From Firm-04 sp964392175 (GTDB taxonomy: Bacteria; Bacillota; Clostridia; Oscillospirales; Ruminococcaceae): a stretch of DNA of 14,719 nucleotides. The stretch covers positions 1 to 14,719 of the forward strand of contig CAYMOJ010000038.1 in NCBI GenBank assembly GCA_964392175.1, given 5' to 3'. The notes under the pieces were generated by a model. The model made no database searches and was not told the DNA's origin. It saw only the letters and a list, made by a program, of their open reading frames with translations. Shown piece by piece: positions 6,728-12,599 of the stretch (its first letter is position 1; the number at the start of each line of letters is the position of its first letter). The position numbers and the translations under genes were made by a program.

Positions 6728-7558
6728 ATGAAGAAGTCTATTTTCAAACGTATGCTGACTGCTGCACTGGCTGCCGGTATGCTCATCTGCGGCGCAGGCT
6801 GTAGCGGAAACAGCAGTAACACCGATAGCGGTGTGGATAGCTCTTTGCAAAAGGTCAAGGATAGTGGCAAGTTTGTGCTGGGTCTGGACGCGACCTTTAA
6901 GCCCATGGGCTACACCAACGAAAATGACGAGATCGTTGGATTTGATATTGATGTCGCAGAGGAAGTCTGTAAGCGTATGGGTGTGGAGCTGGTCAAGCAG
7001 CCTATTAACTGGGATACCAAAGAGGATGACCTCGATGGCGGTAGAATCGATTGCATTTGGAATGGTATGTCCATTAATCCTGAGCGTGAAGAGCGCATGA
7101 ATCTCTCCGAACCGTATATGAAGAACGAGATGGTTTTTGTTGTACCGGCCGATAGCACAGCGCAATCTATGGCAGATTTGGCTGATAAGGTAATCGGTGT
7201 GCAAAATGGTTCGTCTGCACAAACCATTCTGAGAGATTCTACCATTGGCGATACCATTAAGGAAACGGCACTTGGCACGAATATTGAGGCGTTGCAGCAG
7301 ATGGAGCTTGGTTTGGTCGATGCCGTTTTCATGGATGTCGTTGTTGCGGAATATGAGATCACCACCGGTGGCAAGAATTATCGCATTCTGCCGGATGGTC
7401 TTTCGGAGGAAGAGTACGCGATCGGTTTCCGCAAGAATGATTGCGCCCTGCGCGATGAGGTTCAGAAGATTCTTGGGGAGATGAAAGCGGATGGTGCCCT
7501 CGGTGATATTTCTACCAAATGGTTTGGCAGCGATATTACCACCGTGCCTACCAATTGA
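6728..7558 (+). CDS. Amino-acid-type ABC transporter substrate-binding lipoprotein
   Basis: The protein has 276 residues and belongs to the bacterial extracellular solute-binding protein family 3. A lipoprotein signal peptide is seen: basic KKSIFKR, a hydrophobic core, and CGAGC with the lipidated Cys at 25, although the residue at -3 (Gly) is less usual. After a Ser/Asn linker comes LQKVKDSGKFVLGLDATFKPMGY, then GFDIDVAEEVCKRMG (71-85), the first lobe's DCIWNGMSI, and the second lobe with GVQNGSSAQ and DAVFMDVVVAEY. It should bind a polar amino acid outside the membrane and pass it to a permease. The start at 6728 has GCGAGGA 7 nt upstream. No permease or ATPase follows; a strong terminator ends the transcript, so it is an orphan here. 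It is divergent from ThrR-like/hom. Confidence 0.92.
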   Translation: MKKSIFKRMLTAALAAGMLICGAGCSGNSSNTDSGVDSSLQKVKDSGKFVLGLDATFKPMGYTNENDEIVGFDIDVAEEVCKRMGVELVKQPINWDTKEDDLDGGRIDCIWNGMSINPEREERMNLSEPYMKNEMVFVVPADSTAQSMADLADKVIGVQNGSSAQTILRDSTIGDTIKETALGTNIEALQQMELGLVDAVFMDVVVAEYEITTGGKNYRILPDGLSEEEYAIGFRKNDCALRDEVQKILGEMKADGALGDISTKWFGSDITTVPTN

Positions 7559-7597
7559 TTGGCGCGGAAGCCATCGCAAATGCCCATATTGATCCAA

Positions 7598-7641
7598 ACC
7601 GCCCTACTTTGTGCTATATGTACAAAGTAGGGCGGTGTTTT
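7598..7641 (+). terminator. Strong rho-independent terminator after the lipoprotein gene
   Basis: Arms 7598-7612 and 7622-7636 make a perfect 15-bp stem with a 9-nt loop, followed by GTTTTATTATT. It lies 40 bp past the stop codon and isolates the gene from anything downstream. Confidence 0.9.
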
Positions 7642-7694
7642 ATTATTCATAGGACGGCTTATAGGTAGTATTGATACGATTTTCTGCGCGTTCA

Positions 7695-7717
7695 AAAAGC
7701 TGCCGGGTCAACCGGCA
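7695..7717 (-). terminator. Terminator after the Nudix gene
   Basis: On the minus strand TGCCGG-TTGAC-CCGGCA (7701-7717) is followed by GCTTTTTG. It is 26 bp past the Nudix stop codon and converges with the terminator of the lipoprotein gene. Confidence 0.75.
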
Positions 7718-7742
7718 TCAGACGGGATGATTTCTCCGAACC

Positions 7743-8201
7743 TTATCCCAAAAGCTGACCCGCAAATGCATCCACTTGAAAAAAGAACTCGCTGAAATCA
7801 TCTGTTTCAAAAATCTGCAACAGCTCTCGCATATTCCAAATCAAATTTGCATTGCCGATCTCTCGCCTATCAAGCCAGAAAACCCTGCCTTCCGCGGAGT
7901 TTTTCAGTTCTCCCTCAAACTGATTGGTCTTATAAAGCAAAACGAGATAGCGTGTACCATCCTTCAAGATCCAATCCTTGTAACCACAAGGCTGCGGATG
8001 ATGAATAGTCAGCCCGGTTTCCTCTTTGATTTCGCGAATGACGGAATCCAGTAAGGATTCGTTTGCCTCCACATGACCGCCGGGGAAAACCAGACCGCCA
8101 CTATATTGTTCTTTCAGTCCCTGTTTTTCTTGTACCAGCACGCGGTTTTCGTCATAAATCAGGCACATATTGGTCAGTTCGATTTTGGTGGATCTGTCCA
8201 T
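7743..8201 (-). CDS. Nudix hydrolase (MutT-like)
   Basis: The protein has 152 residues. The complete Nudix box GX5EX7REUXEEXGU is present at 42-64 (key residues G42, E48, R56, E57, E60, E61, G63). The N-terminal strand IELTNMCLIYDENRVLVQEK and the LVFPGGHVE lead-in are typical of the 8-oxo-dGTP diphosphatase-like branch. Enzymes of this type cleave nucleoside diphosphates linked to another group; which one cannot be read from the sequence. AGGAG is 7 nt before the ATG. It lies 19 bp after the alcohol dehydrogenase stop and probably shares its transcript, ending at the terminator at 7695-7717. A functional link with the dehydrogenase is not obvious. Confidence 0.9.
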   Translation of the reverse strand: MDRSTKIELTNMCLIYDENRVLVQEKQGLKEQYSGGLVFPGGHVEANESLLDSVIREIKEETGLTIHHPQPCGYKDWILKDGTRYLVLLYKTNQFEGELKNSAEGRVFWLDRREIGNANLIWNMRELLQIFETDDFSEFFFQVDAFAGQLLG

Positions 8202-8220
8202 AATACTTCTCCTGTTTGGC

Positions 8221-9384
8221 TCAAAGCGATGCGGTCAATATTTCCGCGATATCCTGCTCTGTCAGTGGTGCATAAGCATTTTCCAGCCCTTCATTGACGG
8301 CGATATGGTGTGCCATTTCGCCGATGCGGCTTTCATCGATGCCAACGGCACGCAAATGCATTGGCATATCCATGGATGCAAAGAAATCATAGGTCGCTTG
8401 GATTGCATTGTTTGCAATTTCAAAATCCGGTAATGTACTGTCAATGCCAAACACATTGATGCCGTATTTCACAAAGCGTTTGACTGTTCTCTCATTCAGG
8501 ATATGCTTCATCCATCGGGGGGTGATGATGGCAAGCCCTTCACCATGCGTAATATCATAATACGCGCTGAGTGCGTGCTCGATACCGTGGCATGGCCAAC
8601 CGGATGGGCTATTTCCTAGTGCATAAATGCCGTTGCAGCCAAGTGTGCAGGCAAACATCATTTCGGCTCTCGCAGTGTAGTCCTGCGGATTTTGCAAACA
8701 TTTTTTTGCATTGATCATCAGACTTTTCAGCCCTGCCTCGCAGAAGCCATCGTTGAGAAGTGTTGCGTCTTCGCAAAAATACTGCTCCATAATATGATTC
8801 ATGGCATCGGCACAACCTGCTGCGGTTTGCTTTTTGGATACCGTGAATGTATAGGTTGGATCAAGGAACGATACCGCAGGAAAATTATGTGGATCCACAT
8901 AGCCGATCTTGTCATTGGTTTCAGTGCGTGAGATCACGCCACCGGAGTCATATTCGCTGCCTGTTGCGGCAAGCGTAATGATATCTACGATGGGGATAGA
9001 AGCCGTTGCAAAAGCCTTATAAGAGATCAGATCCCATGGATCACCGTCATATTTCGCGCCTGTGGCAATAGCTTTGGAGCAATCCAGCACGCTGCCACCA
9101 CCAACAGCTAGAATCACATCAATGTCGTGCGCTTTGCAAAGACGAACACCCTCCAATACACTGGGGTTGTACTTTGGATTCGGTTGGATATCGGAAAGCT
9201 CGATCATCTCAAAATCCGCAAGCAGTGTTTTCACTTTGTCGTAAAGACCGATTTTTTTGATGCTGCCACCGCCGTATGTGAGCAGCACTTTTTTGCCATA
9301 CTTTGCTATCACTTCGGGCAGCTTTGTGATCACGCCCTCGCCGAATATCAATCTGGTGGGTGTCATATAATCAAAATTTTGCAT
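8221..9384 (-). CDS. Iron-containing alcohol dehydrogenase (BdhA/YqhD-like)
   Basis: The protein has 387 residues, the usual length for the butanol dehydrogenase/YqhD branch of group III alcohol dehydrogenases. The cofactor fold shows GGGS (38-41) and VGGGSVLDCSKAIA (94-107). ITLAATGSEYDSGGVIS (136-151) is the conserved substrate-domain stretch. Metal ligands can be assigned as D193 and H197 in GCADAMNH, and H266 and H280 in CHGIEHALSAYYDITHGEGL. It reduces aldehydes to alcohols with NAD(P)H, as in fermentation or aldehyde detoxification. The start is clear: TAGGAGGT precedes the ATG at 9384. It leads a two-gene unit with the Nudix gene. Direct repeats around its -10 box point to repression or activation by an unknown factor. 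Confidence 0.93.
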   Translation of the reverse strand: MQNFDYMTPTRLIFGEGVITKLPEVIAKYGKKVLLTYGGGSIKKIGLYDKVKTLLADFEMIELSDIQPNPKYNPSVLEGVRLCKAHDIDVILAVGGGSVLDCSKAIATGAKYDGDPWDLISYKAFATASIPIVDIITLAATGSEYDSGGVISRTETNDKIGYVDPHNFPAVSFLDPTYTFTVSKKQTAAGCADAMNHIMEQYFCEDATLLNDGFCEAGLKSLMINAKKCLQNPQDYTARAEMMFACTLGCNGIYALGNSPSGWPCHGIEHALSAYYDITHGEGLAIITPRWMKHILNERTVKRFVKYGINVFGIDSTLPDFEIANNAIQATYDFFASMDMPMHLRAVGIDESRIGEMAHHIAVNEGLENAYAPLTEQDIAEILTASL

Positions 9385-9409
9385 GAGATACCTCCTAGAA
9401 CAACATCAA

Positions 9410-9440
9410 AACTTTCTATCATTATATCACAACTTTCTAT
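9410..9440. repeat. Two 10-bp direct repeats at the alcohol dehydrogenase promoter
   Basis: AACTTTCTAT occurs at 9410-9419 and again at 9431-9440, a 21-bp period, or two helical turns. On the minus strand one copy (ATAGAAAGTT) lies in the -35/-10 spacer and the other starts 1-2 bp after the -10 box. That arrangement is typical of operators, but the binding protein is unknown. Confidence 0.7.
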
Positions 9441-9449
9441 AAATGACAA
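9421..9449 (-). promoter_or_regulatory. Promoter of alcohol dehydrogenase-Nudix
   Basis: On the minus strand TTGTCA (9444-9449), a 17-bp spacer and TATAAT (9421-9426). The start would be near 9414, inside the downstream direct repeat. Confidence 0.8.
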
Positions 9450-9512
9450 GAGCAAAATTCAAGACCGTCCTTCTAAGTGGAAGGATGCCTGCCGCCCAAT
9501 CAGATTTCCCGT

Positions 9513-9665
9513 AAATTGGACGATCTTGCAATCTTGACGATGGCAAAGCGGTTGGGATCAGTCGCTACGCAAGACATGATTGTGATGCGCGTGGGTGGCG
9601 ATGCGTTCGCATTGCTTTCTGCTCTGACCGATCGCTGTGTCGCCGAAGCACTGCGTGAAAAACTA
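9513..9665 (+). pseudogene. GGDEF-domain remnant
   Basis: An open frame beginning at a GTG at 9477 contains, from about 9513, KLDDLAILTMAKRLG, then MRVGGDAFALL and a helix ending in AEALREKL. This order matches the middle of a diguanylate cyclase GGDEF domain, with GGDAF (9594-9608) in place of GGDEF. Only about 50 of roughly 160 residues are present. No ribosome binding site is seen. A terminator follows directly. The stretch is best read as the decayed 3' part of a signalling gene. The match is by motif and helix pattern only, so confidence is moderate. Confidence 0.5.
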
Positions 9666-9666
9666 C

Positions 9667-9700
9667 CGGTATGCTCTCCTATAAGGGCATACCGATTTTT
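9667..9700 (+). terminator. Terminator after the GGDEF remnant
   Basis: CGGTATGC (9667-9674) pairs with GCATACCG (9687-9694), followed by ATTTTT. The inner part can add a short CCT/AGG pairing. It separates the remnant from the zinc-ribbon gene promoter. Confidence 0.75.
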
Positions 9701-9734
9701 CACAGATGTTCCACAAAAAAATCATATAATATAC

Positions 9735-9763
9735 TGGACATTTTGAGCGTAATATGCTATAAT
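9735..9763 (+). promoter_or_regulatory. Promoter for zinc-ribbon gene-ispD-ispF
   Basis: TGGACA (9735-9740), a 17-bp spacer and TATAAT (9758-9763), with TGC before the -10 (extended -10). The start would be near 9770. A 7-bp stem-loop (9770-9776 with 9783-9789) would then sit at the very 5' end of the mRNA. Confidence 0.8.
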
Positions 9764-9811
9764 TACAGTGTGATGCAATCCGGCATCACGATAGAAAGAG
9801 GAGGAACGAAT

Positions 9812-10429
9812 ATGAGCTTTTTTGATAATGTAGTCGATACGATGTCCAAGGCAGCCCGTGAGGTTTCGGACGGTGCCAAGAACATTGCCGAAAAGAATCG
9901 TGTGCGCAAAGAAATCGCTACCATTGAAAACGATATCCGCACCCGTTTTCGTGCCATCGGTCAGAAGTACTACGACGATATGTGTGAACATCCCGATCCT
10001 GCTTATGCTGAAATGGTTAACGGCATCACCAAACTGAAAGAGCAGCTTGCAGCAAAGCAGAAAGAACTGGTAGAACTTGATGGTGCAGCTGTATGCCCCG
10101 GTTGTGGCAAGGGCTGCGATAAAAATGCGAAATTCTGCCCCGCCTGTGGCACTGTTATGCCACAACCGGAACCGGAAGCACCGAAGGCTGCTTCCGAAGC
10201 CCCCAAGCCTGTGAATCCTACCAATTGCACCGTGTGCAATGCAACGCTTTCTCCCTCCGCATTGTTCTGCGCTGAGTGTGGCACTAAAGTGGAACAAATC
10301 ATACCCACAGTAGATGCAGAACCTGCTGTACCCGAAAAGCCTGTATTTTGCGCCTGCTGCGGTGCTGCCCTTGCGCCCGAGGCACTGTTCTGTGCGGAGT
10401 GTGGCACCAAAGCCCCCGATGTGCAGTAA
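9812..10429 (+). CDS. Zinc-ribbon protein with three Cys4 units
   Basis: The protein has 205 residues. The start at 9812 has AGAGGAGGAA just upstream. The first ~90 residues are predicted helical and charged, with a likely coiled coil at 26-50 and 71-90. Three Cys4 ribbons follow: C95/C98/C109/C112, C139/C142/C153/C156 and C180/C183/C194/C197, separated by Pro/Glu/Ala-rich linkers. The last two are near-copies, both ending LFCAECGTK, so a recent internal duplication is likely. No signal peptide or membrane helix is seen, so it is probably cytoplasmic. Similar zinc-ribbon proteins in Clostridia have no assigned function. It lies 1 nt before ispD, in the same transcript. Confidence 0.8.
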   Translation: MSFFDNVVDTMSKAAREVSDGAKNIAEKNRVRKEIATIENDIRTRFRAIGQKYYDDMCEHPDPAYAEMVNGITKLKEQLAAKQKELVELDGAAVCPGCGKGCDKNAKFCPACGTVMPQPEPEAPKAASEAPKPVNPTNCTVCNATLSPSALFCAECGTKVEQIIPTVDAEPAVPEKPVFCACCGAALAPEALFCAECGTKAPDVQ

Positions 10430-10430
10430 G

Positions 10431-11144
10431 ATGATGCTTACTGATACTGCCGTCCTTCTGGTGTGCGCAGGAAACGCCACCAGAATGGGCGGCATTCACA
10501 AAATATTGCACTCGCTGGGCGATACTACCGTGCTGGAAAAATCGTTGCATACCTTTTCGAAATGCAAGGCGGTTTCGGAAGTGGTGGTGATCTGTCGCCC
10601 GCAGGATGAAACAGCATTTCAGGCAATATTGCAGCAAAATGCACTCTCTGTACCGATCACCTTGGCATATGGCGGTGCAACTCGTCAGCAAAGCGTGAAA
10701 AACGGCGTTTCTGCATTGCAGACCGATGCTGCCTACATCGCCATACATGACGGCGCAAGACCGCTTTTGCGCGTAGAGGATGCAGAAAAGGTCATTGCGG
10801 ATGCCCATGCCTTTGGTGCAGCAACATTAGGCGTACCCGTGAAGGATACCATCAAAACAGTGGCAGAGGATATCATCGTGGATACTCCGCCGAGAAATCG
10901 CTTATATCACACACAAACACCGCAAGTATTCGCAAAAGCGACATATCTGCAAGCAATGGCGTTCGCTGAGGCACAGGGCTTGGATTTCACTGATGATTGC
11001 CAACTCATGGAGGCAATTGATATCCGCGTTAAGATGACCATCGGTTCCTACACCAATATCAAGCTGACAACCCCGGAGGATTTTGCGACTGCTGAGGCGT
11101 TGCTGCGCTATGAGCAAGAAAGGGAGGAAAAGCACAATGGCTGA
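10431..11144 (+). CDS. ispD: 2-C-methyl-D-erythritol 4-phosphate cytidylyltransferase
   Basis: The protein has 237 residues, the usual length. The nucleotide-binding start is AVLLVCAGNATRMGG (7-21), with Cys-Ala-Gly in place of the common Ala-Ala-Gly, followed by HKILHSLGDTTVLEKSL. YGGATRQQSV (80-89), IHDGARPLL (105-113), TQTPQVF and the C-terminal DDCQLME and KLTTPEDFATAEALL are all conserved family motifs. It joins CTP and methylerythritol phosphate, the third step of the MEP isoprenoid pathway. The start codon lies 1 nt after the zinc-ribbon stop and has no clear ribosome binding site, so translation is probably coupled. A second ATG follows at once (10434). It overlaps ispF by 8 bp. Confidence 0.93.
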   Translation: MMLTDTAVLLVCAGNATRMGGIHKILHSLGDTTVLEKSLHTFSKCKAVSEVVVICRPQDETAFQAILQQNALSVPITLAYGGATRQQSVKNGVSALQTDAAYIAIHDGARPLLRVEDAEKVIADAHAFGAATLGVPVKDTIKTVAEDIIVDTPPRNRLYHTQTPQVFAKATYLQAMAFAEAQGLDFTDDCQLMEAIDIRVKMTIGSYTNIKLTTPEDFATAEALLRYEQEREEKHNG

Positions 11145-11664
11145 TTTCCGTGTTGGGCATGGCTACGATGTACATAAGCTGAGCGAAGGACGCAAACTGA
11201 TTCTTGGTGGTGTAGAGATCGCACATACAATGGGTTTGCTGGGACATTCCGATGCAGATGTGTTGACGCACGCAATCATGGATGCCATATTGGGTGCACT
11301 GGCGTTGGGCGATATCGGGCAACATTTTCCTGATACGGATCCGAAATATCAAGGCGCGGATAGTCTAAAGCTTCTGTATCATGTCAATGGACTGATGCAA
11401 CAGCAAGGCTGGCGCATTGGCAATGTGGATGCGACCATACTGGCACAAGCACCAAAACTTGCAGCCTACATCCCACAAATGCGCCGGAATCTTGCAAAGC
11501 AGCTTGGCTGCGATGTGGAACAGGTAAGCGTAAAAGCGACTACTGAGGAGCATCTGGGCTTTACCGGTGCGGAGCAAGGCATGGCGGCGCATTGTGTCGT
11601 CTTGTTGGAACGACTGCCCAAAGCCTTTGACCGCCGCCCTGTTGGAAAGGTATTCCAGCTGTAA
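11137..11664 (+). CDS. ispF: 2-C-methyl-D-erythritol 2,4-cyclodiphosphate synthase
   Basis: The protein has 175 residues; the family usually has about 157-165. The start at 11137 has AGGGAGGAAA upstream and overlaps the ispD end by 8 bp. The zinc ligands are D11 and H13 in GHGYDVH and H45 in HSDADVLTH. DIGQHFPDTDPKYQGADS and KATTEEHLGFTGAEQGMAAH are conserved active-site stretches. It makes the cyclic diphosphate, the fifth step of the MEP pathway. The last ~15 residues (LPKAFDRRPVGKVFQL) go past the usual end and could be a small extension. No terminator was found after it. Confidence 0.95.
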   Translation: MADFRVGHGYDVHKLSEGRKLILGGVEIAHTMGLLGHSDADVLTHAIMDAILGALALGDIGQHFPDTDPKYQGADSLKLLYHVNGLMQQQGWRIGNVDATILAQAPKLAAYIPQMRRNLAKQLGCDVEQVSVKATTEEHLGFTGAEQGMAAHCVVLLERLPKAFDRRPVGKVFQL

Positions 11665-11779
11665 GGCGGCTGCCACGATCGCATCATCACTGCGGCGTAT
11701 TCGCGCCCATCCATTCTACTGATCGTTTCAACCATCCATTGTTATTATTTCAATCACACATCCTGCATTTCATTTCCTC
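11665..11779. other. Non-coding stretch after ispF
   Basis: It shows no gene, promoter or terminator that I can support. The rest of the gap before the recombinase fragment is covered by that open frame. Confidence 0.5.
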
Positions 11780-12037
11780 ACAAGCGTTATCCCCTCTATT
11801 CAGCTGATTTTCCCATCGTTTTTGGAGCGAGGGAACATTGATGAACATATTCCGATGCTAGTCATTGCTGACGAGCTGAATGATCTTGGATATCGAACCC
11901 GTAAGGAAACAAAATTCCATAACACGAGCGTTCGGAGCATTGTCGTCAATCACCCTTTGTACGAGAGTATATACAAGTATGGTAAGGATATGCACTGGGT
12001 CAAAGGCGTACACGAACCGATTTTGAAGAGCGAATGA
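11780..12037 (+). pseudogene. Serine recombinase fragment (Recombinase domain)
   Basis: The frame is open from 11723, after a TGA at 11720, to TGA at 12035-12037. From about 11785 it reads SVIPSIQLIFPSFLERG, then VIADELNDLGYRTRKETKFHNTSVRSIVVNHPLYE and WVKGVHEPIL. That is the pattern of the Recombinase domain (PF07508) of large serine recombinases. Neither the N-terminal resolvase catalytic domain nor the C-terminal zinc/coiled-coil part is present, so it is about one sixth of such a protein. A TTG at 11822 could serve as a start, with GAG before it, but a functional product is unlikely. It marks a past mobile element insertion after ispF. Confidence 0.7.
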
Positions 12038-12141
12038 GGATTCAGGATGTACGATGTTTTGATGACTTCATTAAAGAGAGGTTGATCGTGTAGGGGCATC
12101 AGTTTGACACTTCTCTCTGACAGATAGGAAGGAGCGATCCT

Positions 12142-12405
12142 ATGATTGAATTGCTTATAGCTTTGTTTGCTTGCATAGTCAAAATAACTGTCAAGCTTGT
12201 GATTGGAACGGTTGCGATGGTAGTGAAGATTATGTGGTGGATAACCATCATGCCTTTTAAAATCATAGGTGCTATCTTTAAAAAAGATGGAGCAACGACG
12301 GAGCGAAAGAAGAATAAAGCACTTGAAAAACAATCGAAACAAGATGAAGATTTTTGGAGAGAACACTGGGAGTATGATTGTTGGCAGGATGATCAAGGAT
12401 TTTAA
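12142..12405 (+). CDS. Small hypothetical membrane protein
   Basis: The protein has 87 residues and no recognised family. Residues 1-46 are very hydrophobic, probably one long or two closely spaced membrane helices broken by single lysines (LVIGTVAMVVKIMWWITIMPFKII). The rest is charged (TTERKKNKALEKQSKQDED) and ends in a Trp/Asp-rich tail. The ribosome binding site AAGGAG is well placed, 9 nt before the ATG, and lies in the loop of a possible 6-bp hairpin (ATAGGA 12124-12129 with TCCTAT 12138-12143). No good promoter was found. The next feature is a hairpin at 12425. It could be a small cargo gene of the lost mobile element; that is only a guess. Confidence 0.6.
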   Translation: MIELLIALFACIVKITVKLVIGTVAMVVKIMWWITIMPFKIIGAIFKKDGATTERKKNKALEKQSKQDEDFWREHWEYDCWQDDQGF

Positions 12406-12424
12406 CAGAATAACGAGCATACAC

Positions 12425-12457
12425 AACAGGGACTACTCGTGAAGAGTAGTCCCTGTT
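12425..12457 (+). terminator. Strong hairpin between converging genes
   Basis: Arms 12425-12438 and 12444-12457 form a perfect 14-bp stem with loop GTGAA. The following CGTTTGCTT is a poor T tract, so termination is likely but not certain. It sits 20 bp after the 87-residue gene and could also slow transcription coming from the ECF cluster. Confidence 0.55.
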
Positions 12458-12479
12458 CGTTTGCTTATGGAGGTATGAA

Positions 12480-12599
12480 ATGCGTAAAACGCCAGCCTCA
12501 AAAAAGTTTGCGCCTGCGGATAGCAGTGCCGAAATGCTGTCTATCGATTGTTATCGTGTCTTGCACGGAATCATCTGCCCGTTAGTGAGATATATCTGA
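12480..12599 (+). CDS. Possible 39-residue ORF overlapping the ECF ATPase end
   Basis: An ATG at 12480 stands 5 nt after a strong GGAGGT (12469-12474). The frame reads MRKTPASKKFAPADSSAEML and ends at TGA 12597-12599, overlapping the 3' end of the minus-strand ATPase gene by 49 bp. It might be the start of a gene cut off when the ECF cluster joined here. A chance ORF is equally possible. Confidence 0.25.
   Translation: MRKTPASKKFAPADSSAEMLSIDCYRVLHGIICPLVRYI

Noticed and set aside
6473..7597. Long minus-strand open frame of 374 codons opposite the lipoprotein gene
   Set aside because: It is the mirror of a well-supported lipoprotein gene with signal peptide, promoter and terminator; the predicted product is rich in His and Asn/Ile with no family resemblance.
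9722..10495. Minus-strand open frame of 257 codons opposite the zinc-ribbon gene
   Set aside because: The Cys-rich plus-strand protein explains the locus; the mirror frame has no start signal or motif.
12102..12130. TTGACA near 12105 as promoter of the small membrane protein
   Set aside because: No -10-like hexamer occurs 16-18 bp after it.
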